Source: Gordius sp. MW1
Taxonomy: Eukaryota > Nematomorpha > Gordioida > Gordea > Gordiidae
Direction: 5' to 3'
NCBI GenBank assembly: GCA_964036665.1
Contig: OZ038531.1
Location: forward strand, 13,144,168-13,208,167
DNA: 64,000 nt
Shown: positions 1 through 11,124 of the stretch, piece after piece
How positions within the stretch are numbered: the stretch's first letter is position 1
How the letters are laid out: every line of letters starts with the position of its first letter
The notes under the pieces: model-generated
The model's input: only the letters and a program-made list of their open reading frames with translations
Databases searched by the model: none
Told to the model about the DNA's origin: nothing
Program-made: the position numbers and the translations under genes

Positions 1-85
1 AGAACCCTATTATCCTCGATTTACTTGCGAAAAGAGGTTTTAAGATGCCAGAACTATTCATTTTGACAAAAGACAACGTTTTATT

Positions 86-112
86 GTTGCGATTAGTTTG
101 TTGTATCGCAAC
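86..112. repeat. 8-bp dyad (inverted repeat) present in most monomers
   Basis: GTTGCGAT at 86-93 and its exact reverse complement ATCGCAAC at 105-112 flank an 11-nt loop. The element recurs at the same place in most monomers. Alleles 'attgttgcgat' and 'atagttgcgat' keep all 8 pairs and 'tatttttgcgat' keeps 7. The recurrent 2-nt deletion allele 'gttgcgaagtttg' (for example near 30,420 and 51,067) still leaves 7-bp arms and an 11-nt loop. Arms are broken in the 'atcacaaagtg' allele of domain III (near 16,309, 16,998, 18,377, 19,066 and 20,445) and in a few single copies. It could extrude as a cruciform or bind a protein, but no function is shown. Confidence 0.75.
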
Positions 113-324
113 GTGAGTGCTTAATTTTTGAAAACTGCTCTATGCGATTATGATTTCAAAGTAATAGTTTTTAGATTCTGATAAATTTTTACTTGGGATC
201 ACAGAAACCACGTCTGAAAACGACAACTTTCATCGGATGAATCCGGTTCAAGGAAAAATATGTGAAAAATTTTGAGGTAAAAATATTTATTTTTTTCGAT
301 TCTATGTGAAAGAGCATGAAAAAA

Positions 325-334
325 TATATAAAAG
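325..334 (+). promoter_or_regulatory. TATA-like motif TATATAAAAG, one per monomer
   Basis: TATATAAAAG lies just upstream of 'taagccaatttg' and is kept in most copies. It fits the eukaryotic TATA-box consensus. Exceptions are few: 'atatacaaaag' in the HOR of domain III (near 16,185), 'aataataaaag' near 10,664, 'atatatattag' near 25,490, 'tataacag' near 46,490, 'tataagag' near 51,303 and 'tataaactaag' near 59,571. In a 70% AT repeat such a motif can arise by chance, so promoter activity is a hypothesis only. Confidence 0.3.
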
Positions 335-491
335 TAAGCCAATTTGAGAATCCTATTATCCTCGATTTACTTCCGAAAAGAGGTTTTAAGCTGCGAGAAC
401 TATCATTTTGACAAAAGACAACGTTTTATTGTTGCGATTAGTTTGTTGTATCGCAACGTGAGTGCTTAATTTTTGAAAATGGCTCTATGCG

Positions 492-499
492 ATCATGAT
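492..499. repeat. Palindrome ATCATGAT, present in a subset of monomer types
   Basis: ATCATGAT is a perfect 8-bp palindrome within 'gcgatcatgattt'. It is present in types B, C, D, E, P, R and S. It is destroyed in types A and Q, which read 'gattatgat' or 'gattattat'. The array therefore alternates palindrome-bearing and palindrome-less monomers in a regular order. No function is known. Confidence 0.6.
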
Positions 500-1723
500 T
501 TCAAAGTAATAGTTTTCAGATTCTGATAAATTTTTACTTGGGATCATAGAAACCACGTCTGAAAACGACAACTTTCATCGGATGAATACGGTTCAAAGAA
601 AAATAGGTGAAAAATTTCGAGGTAAAAATATTATTTTTTTCGATTCTATGTGAAAGAGCGTAAAAAAATATATAAAAGTAAGCCAATTTGAGAATCATAT
701 TATCCTCGATTGACTTCCGCAAAGAGGTTTTAAGCTGAGAGAACTATCATTTTGACAAAAGACAACGTTTTATTGTTGCGATTAGTTTGTTGTATCGCAA
801 CGTGAGTGCTTAATTTTTGAAAATGGCTCATGCGATCATGATTTCAAAGTAATAGTTTTCAGATTCTGATAAATTTTTACTTGGGATCATAGAAACCACG
901 TCTGAAAACGACAACTTTCATCGGATGAATACGGTTCAAAGAAAAATAGGTGAAAAATTTTGAGGTAAAAATATTAATTTTTTTCGATTCTATGTGAAAG
1001 AGCATGGAAAAATATATAAAAGTAAGCCAATTTGAGAATCCTATTATCCTCGATTTACTTCCGAAAAGAGGTTTTAAGCTGCGAGAACTATCATTTTGAC
1101 AAAAGACAACGTTTTATTGTTGCGATTAGTTTGTTGTATCGCAACGTGAGTGCTTAATTTTTCAAAAATGCATTATGCGATCATGATTTTAAAGTAATAG
1201 TTTTCTGATTCTGATAAGTTTTTACTTTTTATCATCGAAACCACGTCTGAAAACAACAACTTTCATCGTATGAATACGGTTGAAAGATAAATATGTGAAA
1301 AATTTTGAGGTAAAAATATTTATTTTTTTCGATTCTATGTGAAAGAGCATGAAAAAATATATAAAAGTAAGCCAATTTGAGAATCATATTATCCTCGATT
1401 GACTTCCGCAAAGAGGTTTTAAGCTGCGAGAACTATCATTTTGACAAAAGACAACGTTTTATTTTTGCGATTAGTTTGTTGTATCGCAACGTGAGTGCTT
1501 AATTTTTCAAAAATGCATTATGCGATCATGATTTCAAAGTAATAGTTTTCAGATTCTGATAAATATTTACTTGGGATCATAGAAACCATGTCTGAAAACG
1601 ACACCTTTCATCGGATGCATACGGTAGAAAGAAAAATATGTGAAAAATTTTGAGGTAAAAATATTTAATTTTTCGATTCTATGTGAAAGAGCATAAAAAA
1701 ATATATAAAAGTAAGCCAATTTG

Positions 1724-4135
1724 AGAACCCTATTATCCTCGATTTACTTGCGAAAAGAGGTTTTAAGATGCCAGAACTATTCATTTTGACAAAAGACAAC
1801 GTTTTATTGTTGCGATTAGTTTGTTGTATCGCAACGTGAGTGCTTAATTTTTGAAAACTGCTCTATGCGATTATGATTTCAAAGTAATAGTTTTTAGATT
1901 CTGATAAATTTTTACTTGGGATCACAGAAACCACGTCTGAAAACGACAACTTTCATCGGATGAATCCGGTTCAAGGAAAAATATGTGAAAAATTTTGAGG
2001 TAAAAATATTTATTTTTTTCGATTCTATGTGAAAGAGCATGAAAAAATATATAAAAGTAAGCCAATTTGAGAATCCTATTATCCTCGATTTACTTCCGAA
2101 AAGAGGTTTTAAGCTGCGAGAACTATCATTTTGACAAAAGACAACGTTTTATTGTTGCGATTAGTTTGTTGTATCGCAACGTGAGTGCTTAATTTTTGAA
2201 AATGGCTCTATGCGATCATGATTTCAAAGTAATAGTTTTCAGATTCTGATAAATTTTTACTTGGGATCATAGAAACCACGTCTGAAAACGACAACTTTCA
2301 TCGGATGAATACGGTTCAAAGAAAAATAGGTGAAAAATTTCGAGGTAAAAATATTATTTTTTTCGATTCTATGTGAAAGAGCGTAAAAAAATATATAAAA
2401 GTAAGCCAATTTGAGAATCATATTATCCTCGATTGACTTCCGCAAAGAGGTTTTAAGCTGAGAGAACTATCATTTTGACAAAAGACAACGTTTTATTGTT
2501 GCGATTAGTTTGTTGTATCGCAACGTGAGTGCTTAATTTTTGAAAACTGCTCTATGCGATTATGATTTCAAAGTAATAGTTTTTAGATTCTGATAAATTT
2601 TTACTTGGGATCACAGAAACCACGTCTGAAAACGACAACTTTCATCGGATGAATCCGGTTCAAGGAAAAATATGTGAAAAATTTTGAGGTAAAAATATTT
2701 ATTTTTTTCGATTCTATGTGAAAGAGCATGAAAAAATATATAAAAGTAAGCCAATTTGAGAATCCTATTATCCTCGATTTACTTCCGAAAAGAGGTTTTA
2801 AGCTGCGAGAACTATCATTTTGACAAAAGACAACGTTTTATTGTTGCGATTAGTTTGTTGTATCGCAACGTGAGTGCTTAATTTTTGAAAATGGCTCTAT
2901 GCGATCATGATTTCAAAGTAATAGTTTTCAGATTCTGATAAATTTTTACTTGGGATCATAGAAACCACGTCTGAAAACGACAACTTTCATCGGATGAATA
3001 CGGTTCAAAGAAAAATAGGTGAAAAATTTCGAGGTAAAAATATTATTTTTTTCGATTCTATGTGAAAGAGCGTAAAAAAATATATAAAAGTAAGCCAATT
3101 TGAGAATCATATTATCCTCGATTGACTTCCGCAAAGAGGTTTTAAGCTGAGAGAACTATCATTTTGACAAAAGACAACGTTTTATTGTTGCGATTAGTTT
3201 GTTGTATCGCAACGTGAGTGCTTAATTTTTTAAAATGGCTCATGCGATCATGATTTCAAAGTAATAGTTTTCAGATTCTGATAAATTTTTACTTGGGATC
3301 ATAGAAACCACGTCTGAAAACGACAACTTTCATCGGATGAATACGGTTCAAAGAAAAATAGGTGAAAAATTTTGAGGTAAAAATATTAATTTTTTTCGAT
3401 TCTATGTGAAAGAGCATGGAAAAATATATAAAAGTAAGCCAATTTGAGAATCCTATTATCCTCGATTTACTTCCGAAAAGAGGTTTTAAGCTGCGAGAAC
3501 TATCATTTTGACAAAAGACAACGTTTTATTGTTGCGATTAGTTTGTTGTATCGCAACGTGAGTGCTTAATTTTTCAAAAATGCATTATGCGATCATGATT
3601 TTAAAGTAATAGTTTTCTGATTCTGATAAGTTTTTACTTTTTATCATCGAAACCACGTCTGAAAACAACAACTTTCATCGTATGAATACGGTTGAAAGAT
3701 AAATATGTGAAAAATTTTGAGGTAAAAATATTTATTTTTTTCGATTCTATGTGAAAGAGCATGAAAAAATATATAAAAGTAAGCCAATTTGAGAATCATA
3801 TTATCCTCGATTGACTTCCGCAAAGAGGTTTTAAGCTGCGAGAACTATCATTTTGACAAAAGACAACGTTTTATTTTTGCGATTAGTTTGTTGTATCGCA
3901 ACGTGAGTGCTTAATTTTTCAAAAATGCATTATGCGATCATGATTTCAAAGTAATAGTTTTCAGATTCTGATAAATATTTACTTGGGATCATAGAAACCA
4001 TGTCTGAAAACGACACCTTTCATCGGATGCATACGGTAGAAAGAAAAATATGTGAAAAATTTTGAGGTAAAAATATTTAATTTTTCGATTCTATGTGAAA
4101 GAGCATAAAAAAATATATAAAAGTAAGCCAATTTG
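1724..4135 (+). repeat. Domain I HOR copy 2, expanded to seven monomers
   Basis: This copy reads A-B-(C/A chimera)-B-C-D-E and is 2,412 bp long, 689 bp (two monomers) more than its neighbours. The extra pair is 2,414-3,102: a chimeric monomer followed by a second B. The second B and everything after it match the standard unit, so the expansion is in phase. Unequal crossing-over between misaligned C and A monomers explains it. The following C has a private change near 3,231 ('aattttttaaaatgg'). Confidence 0.92.
2414..2758 (+). repeat. Chimeric monomer, C head joined to A body
   Basis: The first part carries type C marks: 'agaatcatattatcc', 'ccgcaaagagg' and 'gctgagagaac'. From about 2,540 the marks are type A: 'gaaaactgctctatgcgatt', 'tttttagattc', 'gaatccggttcaagg'. 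The switch lies in the stretch shared by C and A, roughly 2,475-2,540, across the conserved dyad block. It is the junction that created the seven-monomer HOR copy. Confidence 0.9.
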
Positions 4136-5858
4136 AGAACCCTATTATCCTCGATTTACTTGCGAAAAGAGGTTTTAAGATGCCAGAACTATTCATTTTG
4201 ACAAAAGACAACGTTTTATTGTTGCGATTAGTTTGTTGTATCGCAACGTGAGTGCTTAATTTTTGAAAACTGCTCTATGCGATTATGATTTCAAAGTAAT
4301 AGTTTTTAGATTCTGATAAATTTTTACTTGGGATCACAGAAACCACGTCTGAAAACGACAACTTTCATCGGATGAATCCGGTTCAAGGAAAAATATGTGA
4401 AAAATTTTGAGGTAAAAATATTTATTTTTTTCGATTCTATGTGAAAGAGCATGAAAAAATATATAAAAGTAAGCCAATTTGAGAATCCTATTATCCTCGA
4501 TTTACTTCCGAAAAGAGGTTTTAAGCTGCGAGAACTATCATTTTGACAAAAGACAACGTTTTATTGTTGCGATTAGTTTGTTGTATCGCAACGTGAGTGC
4601 TTAATTTTTGAAAATGGCTCTATGCGATCATGATTTCAAAGTAATAGTTTTCAGATTCTGATAAATTTTTACTTGGGATCATAGAAACCACGTCTGAAAA
4701 CGACAACTTTCATCGGATGAATACGGTTCAAAGAAAAATAGGTGAAAAATTTCGAGGTAAAAATATTATTTTTTTCGATTCTATGTGAAAGAGCGTAAAA
4801 AAATATATAAAAGTAAGCCAATTTGAGAATCATATTATCCTCGATTGACTTCCGCAAAGAGGTTTTAAGCTGAGAGAACTATCATTTTGACAAAAGACAA
4901 CGTTTTATTGTTGCGATTAGTTTGTTGTATCGCAACGTGAGTGCTTAATTTTTGAAAATGGCTCATGCGATCATGATTTCAAAGTAATAGTTTTCAGATT
5001 CTGATAAATTTTTACTTGGGATCATAGAAACCACGTCTGAAAACGACAACTTTCATCGGATGAATACGGTTCAAAGAAAAATAGGTGAAAAATTTTGAGG
5101 TAAAAATATTAATTTTTTTCGATTCTATGTGAAAGAGCATGGAAAAATATATAAAAGTAAGCCAATTTGAGAATCCTATTATCCTCGATTTACTTCCGAA
5201 AAGAGGTTTTAAGCTGCGAGAACTATCATTTTGACAAAAGACAACGTTTTATTGTTGCGATTAGTTTGTTGTATCGCAACGTGAGTGCTTAATTTTTCAA
5301 AAATGCATTATGCGATCATGATTTTAAAGTAATAGTTTTCTGATTCTGATAAGTTTTTACTTTTTATCATCGAAACCACGTCTGAAAACAACAACTTTCA
5401 TCGTATGAATACGGTTGAAAGATAAATATGTGAAAAATTTTGAGGTAAAAATATTTATTTTTTTCGATTCTATGTGAAAGAGCATGAAAAAATATATAAA
5501 AGTAAGCCAATTTGAGAATCATATTATCCTCGATTGACTTCCGCAAAGAGGTTTTAAGCTGCGAGAACTATCATTTTGACAAAAGACAACGTTTTATTTT
5601 TGCGATTAGTTTGTTGTATCGCAACGTGAGTGCTTAATTTTTCAAAAATGCATTATGCGATCATGATTTCAAAGTAATAGTTTTCAGATTCTGATAAATA
5701 TTTACTTGGGATCATAGAAACCATGTCTGAAAACGACACCTTTCATCGGATGCATACGGTAGAAAGAAAAATATGTGAAAAATTTTGAGGTAAAAATATT
5801 TAATTTTTCGATTCTATGTGAAAGAGCATAAAAAAATATATAAAAGTAAGCCAATTTG
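4136..5858 (+). repeat. Domain I HOR copy 3 (A-B-C-D-E, 1,723 bp)
   Basis: Standard five-monomer unit with the same type-specific marks in the same order as 1-1723. No difference from copy 1 was noticed on reading. Confidence 0.94.
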
Positions 5859-7581
5859 AGAACCCTATTATCCTCGATTTACTTGCGAAAAGAGGTTTTA
5901 AGATGCCAGAACTATTCATTTTGACAAAAGACAACGTTTTATTGTTGCCATTAGTTTGTTGTATCGCAACGTGAGTGCTTAATTTTTGAAAACTGCTCTA
6001 TGCGATTATGATTTCAAAGTAATAGTTTTTAGATTCTGATAAATTTTTACTTGGGATCACAGAAACCACGTCTGAAAACGACAACTTTCATCGGATGAAT
6101 CCGGTTCAAGGAAAAATATGTGAAAAATTTTGAGGTAAAAATATTTATTTTTTTCGATTTTATGTGAAAGAGCATGAAAAAATATATAAAAGTAAGCCAA
6201 TTTGAGAATCCTATTATCCTCGATTTACTTCCGAAAAGAGGTTTTAAGCTGCGAGAACTATCATTTTGACAAAAGACAACGTTTTATTGTTGCGATTAGT
6301 TTGTTGTATCGCAACGTGAGTGCTTAATTTTTGAAAATGGCTCTATGCGATCATGATTTCAAAGTAATAGTTTTCAGATTCTGATAAATTTTTACTTGGG
6401 ATCATAGAAACCACGTCTGAAAACGACAACTTTCATCGGATGAATACGGTTCAAAGAAAAATAGGTGAAAAATTTCGAGGTAAAAATATTATTTTTTTCG
6501 ATTCTATGTGAAAGAGCGTAAAAAAATATATAAAAGTAAGCCAATTTGAGAATCATGTTATCCTCGATTGACTTCCGCAAAGAGGTTTTAAGCTGCGAGA
6601 ACTATCATTTTGACAAAAGACAACGTTTTATTGTTGCGATTAGTTTGTTGTATCGCAACGTGAGTGCTTAATTTTTGAAAATGGCTCATGCGATCATGAT
6701 TTCAAAGTAATAGTTTTCAGATTCTGATAAATTTTTACTTGGGATCATAGAAACCACGTCTGAAAACGACAACTTTCATCGGATGAATACGGTTCAAAGA
6801 AAAATAGGTTAAAAATTTTGAGGTAAAAATATTAATTTTTTTCGATTCTATGTGAAAGAGCATGGAAAAATATATAAAAGTAAGCCAATTTGAGAATCCT
6901 ATTATCCTCGATTTACTTCCGAAAAGAGGTTTTAAGCTGCGAGAACTATCATTTTGACAAAAGACAACGTTTTATTGTTGCGATTAGTTTGTTGTATCGC
7001 AACGTGAGTGCTTAATTTTTCAAAAATGCATTATGCGATCATGATTTTAAAGTAATAGTTTTCTGATTCTGATAAGTTTTTACTTTTTATCATCGAAACC
7101 ACGTCTGAAAACAACAACTTTCATCGTATGAATACGGTTGAAAGATAAATATGTGAAAAATTTTGAGGTAAAAATATTTATTTTTTTCGATTCTATGTGA
7201 AAGAGCATGAAAAAATATATAAAAGTAAGCCAATTTGAGAATCATATTATCCTCGATTGACTTCCGCAAAGAGGTTTTAAGCTGCGAGAACTATCATTTT
7301 GACAAAAGACAACGTTTTATTTTTGCGATTAGTTTGTTGTATCGCAACGTGAGTGCTTAATTTTTCAAAAATGCATTATGCGATCATGATTTCAAAGTAA
7401 TAGTTTTCAGATTCTGATAAATATTTACTTGGGATCATAGAAACCATGTCTGAAAACGACACCTTTCATCGGATGCATACGGTAGAAAGAAAAATATGTG
7501 AAAAATTTTGAGGTAAAAATATTTAATTTTTCGATTCTATGTGAAAGAGCATAAAAAAATATATAAAAGTAAGCCAATTTG
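5859..7581 (+). repeat. Domain I HOR copy 4 (A-B-C-D-E, 1,723 bp)
   Basis: Standard five-monomer unit. Private or shared changes include 'ttgccattag' near 5,949 (breaks the dyad), 'gattttatgtg' near 6,160 (shared with copy 5), 'atcatgttatcc' near 6,556, 'gctgcgag' instead of 'gctgagag' at the start of C (shared with copy 5) and 'aggttaaaaat' near 6,809. Copies 4 and 5 are therefore closer to each other than to copies 1-3. Confidence 0.93.
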
Positions 7582-8960
7582 AGAACCCTATTATCCTCGA
7601 TTTACTTGCGAAAAGAGGTTTTAAGATGCCAGAACTATTCATTTTGACAAAAGACAACGTTTTATTGTTGCGATTAGTTTGTTGTATCGCAACGTGAGTG
7701 CTTAATTTTTGAAAACTGCTCTATGCGATTATGATTTCAAAGTAATAGTTTTTAGATTCTGATAAATTTTTACTTGGGATCACAGAAACCACGTCTGAAA
7801 ACGACAACTTTCATCGGATGAATCCGGTTCAAGGAAAAATATGTGAAAAATTTTGAGGTAAAAATATTTATTTTTTTCGATTTTATGTGAAAGAGCATGA
7901 AAAAATATATAAAAGTAAGCCAATTTGAGAATCCTATTATCCTCGATTTACTTCCGAAAAGAGGTTTTAAGCTGCGAGAACTATCATTTTGACAAAAGAC
8001 AACGTTTTATTGTTGCGATTAGTTTGTTGTATCGCAACGTGAGTGCTTAATTTTTGAAAATGGCTCTATGCGATCATGATTTCAAAGTAATAGTTTTCAG
8101 ATTCTGATAAATTTTTACTTGGGATCATAGAGACCACGTCTGAAAACGACAACTTTCATCGGATGAATACGGTTCAAAGAAAAATAGGTGAAAAATTTCG
8201 AGGTAAAAATATTATTTTTTTCGATTCTATGTGAAAGAGCGTAAAAAAATATATAAAAGTAAGCCAATTTGAGAATCATATTATCCTCGATTGACTTCCG
8301 CAAAGAGGTTTTAAGCTGCGAGAACTATCATTTTGACAAAAGACAACGTTTTATTGTTGCGATTAGTTTGTTGTATCGCAACGTGAGTGCTTAATTTTTG
8401 AAAATGGCTCATGCGATCATGATTTCAAAGTAATAGTTTTCAGATTCTGATAAATTTTTACTTGGGATCATAGAAACCACGTCTGAAAACGACAACTTTC
8501 ATCGGATGAATACGGTTCAAAGAAAAATAGGTGAAAAATTTTGAGGTAAAAATATTTATTTTTTTCGATTCTATGTGAAAGAGCATGGAAAAATATATAA
8601 AAGTAAGCCAATTTGAGAATCCTATTATCCTCGATTTACTTCCGAAAAGAGGTTTTAAGCTGCGAGAACTATCATTTTGACAAAAGACAACGTTTTATTG
8701 TTGCAATTAGTTTGTTGTATCGCAACGTGAGTGCTTAATTTTTCAAAAATGCACTATGCGATCATGATTTTAAAGTAATAGTTTTCTGATTCTGATAAAT
8801 TTTTACTTTTTATCATCGAAACCACGTCTGAAAACGACAACTTTCATCGGATGCATACGGTTGAAAGAAAAATATGTGAAAAATTTTCAGGTAAAAATAT
8901 TTATTTTTTTCGATTCTATGTGAAAGAGCATGAAAAAATATATAAAAGTAAGCCAATTTG
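7582..8960 (+). repeat. Domain I HOR copy 5, truncated after four monomers
   Basis: A 7,582-7,927, B 7,928-8,271 and C 8,272-8,615 match the unit. The fourth monomer, 8,616-8,960, is D-like but has 'gcactatgcg', 'gcatacggttgaaag' and 'ttttcaggt'. The expected E is absent and a different monomer headed 'agactcctatt' follows. The 1,723-bp HOR thus ends here. C already shows 'atatttatt' instead of 'atattaatt', so decay starts inside the copy. Confidence 0.85.
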
Positions 8961-11029
8961 AGACTCCTATTATCCTCGATTTACTTCCGAAAAGAGGTTT
9001 TAAGCTGCGAGAACTATCATTTTTACAAAAGACAACGTTTTATTGTTGCGATTAGTTTGTTGTATCGCAACGTGAGTGCTTAATTTTTGAAAATGGCTCT
9101 ATGCGATCATGATTTCAAAGTAATAGTTTTCAGATTCTGATAAATTTTTACTTGGGATCATAGAAACCACGTCTGAAAACGACAACGTTCATCGGATGAA
9201 TACGGTTCAAAGAAAAATAGGTGAAAAATTTTGAGGTAAAAATATTTATTTTTTTCGATTCTATGTGAAAGAGCATGAAAATATATATAAAAGTAAGCCA
9301 ATTTGAGAATCCTATTATCCTCGATTGACTTCCGAAAAGAGGTTTTAAGCTGCGAGAACTATCATTTTGACAAAAGACAACGTTTTATAGTTGCGATTAG
9401 TTTGTTGTATCGCAACGTGAGTGCTTAATTTTTGAAAATGGCTCTATGCGATCATGATTTCAAAGTAATAGTTTTCAGATTCTGATAAATTTTTACTTGG
9501 GATCATAGAAACCACGTCTGAAAACGACAACTTTCATCGGATGAATACGGTTCAAAGAAAAATATGTGAAAAATTTTAAGGTAAAAATATTTATTTTTTT
9601 CGATTCTATGTGAAAGAGCGTAAAAAAATATATAAAAGTAAGCCAATTTGAGAATCCTATTATCCTCGATTGACTTCCGCAAAGAGGTTTTAAGCTGCGA
9701 GAACTATCATTTTGACGAAAGACAACGTTTAATTTTTGCGATTAGTTTGTTGTATCGCAACGTGAGTGCTTAATTTTTGAAAAATGCACTATGCGATCAT
9801 GATTTTAAAGTAATAGTTTTCTGATTCTGATAAATTTTTACTTTTTATCATCGAAACCACGTCTGAAAACGACAACTTTCATCGGATGCATACGGTAGAA
9901 GGAAAAATATGTGAAAAATTTCGAGGTAAAAATATTTATTTTTTTCGATTCTATGTGAAAGAGCATGAAAAAATATATAAAAGTAAGCCAATTTGAGAAT
10001 CCTATTATCCTCGATTGACTTCCGAAAAGAGGTTTTAAGCTGCGAGAACTATCATTTTGACAAAAGACAACGTTTTATAGTTGCGATTAGTTTGTTGTAT
10101 CGCAACGTGAGTGCTTATTTTTTCAAAAATGCATTATGTGATCATGATTTCAAAGTAATAGTTTTCAGATTCTGATAAATTTTTACTTGGGATCATAGAA
10201 ACCACGTCCGAAAACGACAACTTTCATCGGATGAATACGGTTCAAAGAAAAATATGTGAAAAATTTTAAGGTAAAAATATTTATTTTTTTCGATTCTATG
10301 TGAAAGAGCGTAAAAAAATATATAAAAGTAAGCCAATTTGAGAATCCTATTATCCTCGATTGACTTCCGCAAAGAGGTTTTAAGCTGCGAGAACTATCAT
10401 TTTGACGAAAGACAACGTTTTATTTTTGCGATTAGTTTGTTGTATCGCAACGTGAGTGCTTAATTTTTCAAAAATGCACTATGCGATCATGATTTTAAAG
10501 TAATAGTTTTCTGATTCTGATAAATTTTTACTTTTTATCATCGAAACCACGTCTGAAAACGACAACTTTCATCGGATGCATACGGTTGAAAGAAAAATAT
10601 GTGAAAAATTTTCAGGTAAAAATATTTATTTTTTTCGATTCTATGTGAAAGAGCATGAAAAAATAATAAAAGTAAGCCAATTTGAGACTCCTATTATCCT
10701 CAATTTACTTCCGAAAAGAGGTTTTAAGCTGCGAGAACTATCATTTTAACAAAAGACAACGTTTTATTGTTGCGATTAGTTTGTTGTATCGCAACGTGAG
10801 TGCTTAATTTTTGAAAACTGCTCTATGCGATTATGATTTCAAAGTAATAGTTTTTAGATTCTGATAAATTTTTACTTGGGATCACAGTAACCACGTCTGA
10901 AAACGACAACTTTCATCGGATGAATCCGGTTCAAGGAAAAATATGTGAAAAATTTTGAGGTAAAAATATTTATTTTTTTCGATTCTATGTGAAAGAGCAT
11001 GAAAAAATATATAAAAGTAAGCCAATTTG
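8961..11029 (+). repeat. Transition block of six monomers between HOR domains
   Basis: Monomers at 8,961, 9,306, 9,651, 9,996, 10,341 and 10,685. The first types typical of the rest of the window appear here: R-like with 'tatagttgcg' (9,306) and P-like with 'gacgaaag' and 'ttttgcg' (9,651 and 10,341). A remnant of 5-monomer spacing persists, because 'ttttcagg' (8,886 and 10,609) and 'agactcctatt' (8,961 and 10,685) recur about 1,723 bp apart. The last monomer, 10,685-11,029, has an A-type body. No gene is seen. Confidence 0.8.
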
Positions 11030-11124
11030 AGAATCCTATTATCCTCGATTTACTTCCGAAAAAAGGTTTTAAGCTACCAGAACTATTCATTTTGACAAAA
11101 GACAACGTTTTATTGTTGCGATTA

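Larger units (their letters stand above)
1..346 (+). repeat. Reference monomer (type A of domain I)
   Basis: This is the first complete unit and serves as reference. In order it holds: the 'cctattatcctcg' head; a variable patch near 20-35; the conserved 'gaactat...cattttgac' block; a dyad at 86-112; a variable patch at about 120-150; 'ctgataaatttttac' near 180; a variable patch reading 'cttgggatc' here and 'ctttttatc' in other types; the conserved 'ccacgtctgaaaacgac' at about 211-227; a variable 'cggatgaatccggttcaagg' patch; A/T tracts at about 260-300; and 'tatataaaag' at 325-334 before 'taagccaatttg'. Type A is marked by 'ttgcgaaaagagg', 'gatgccagaactattc' and 'gaatccggttcaagg'. No obvious half-length (172 bp) internal duplication was seen. 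Confidence 0.9.
1..1723 (+). repeat. Domain I HOR copy 1: five monomers A-B-C-D-E
   Basis: Five distinct monomers form a 1,723-bp unit: A 1-346, B 347-690, C 691-1034, D 1035-1379, E 1380-1723. B carries 'gcgtaaaaaaatat' and 'aataggtgaaaaatttcgagg'. C carries 'gctgagagaac', 'atggctcatgcg' (one base shorter than B) and 'catggaaaaat'. D carries 'gttttctgattctgataagtttttac' with 'gtatgaatacggttgaaag'. E carries 'aaaccatgtctg', 'gacacctttc' and 'atttaatttttcg'. The next A starts at 1724, exactly one unit on. Monomers within the unit differ visibly, while equivalent monomers in other copies are near-identical, which is the definition of a HOR. Confidence 0.95.

Noticed and set aside
174-216. Possible hammerhead ribozyme, suggested by 'ctgataaa...gaaacc' and 'cggatgaa...caaagaaa'
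   Set aside because: Some satellites of this size carry hammerheads, so I looked. Neither place has an intact CTGATGA core followed by a pairing stem II and GAAA; the intervening bases do not form the required helix. One copy near 59,475 reads 'ctgatgaa' by a single mutation but still lacks stem II.
1-346. Monomer as an internal dimer of a 172-bp unit
   Set aside because: Comparing the two halves by eye gave only scattered AT-rich words ('tgaaaa', 'cgatt') and no sustained alignment. A proper self-alignment could still reveal an ancient duplication.
577-593. CENP-B-box-like sequence 'atcggatgaatacggtt'
   Set aside because: It resembles the pattern TTCG-4N-A-2N-CGGG but has one extra base before CGG and mismatches at the first T and the last G. 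The patch is one of the most variable in the monomer ('gcatacggtag', 'gaatccggttc', 'gaatacatttc'), which argues against a conserved binding site.
534-722. Minus-strand open frames of 62-77 codons repeated in many monomers (for example 534-722, 10,872-11,105, 11,228-11,431, 60,811-60,999)
   Set aside because: They follow the satellite period, end or change with single-base variants between monomers, have low-complexity Phe/Tyr/Lys-rich composition set by the AT-rich repeat, and show no ribosome-site or domain evidence. They are by-products of the repeat.
9993-10175. Plus-strand 60-codon open frames (9,993-10,175; 15,167-15,349; 54,076-54,258; 59,241-59,423)
   Set aside because: They exist only where a monomer allele lacks the usual in-frame stops. 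Three of the four lie in copies of the same R' monomer, so their likeness reflects array duplication, not selection on a protein.
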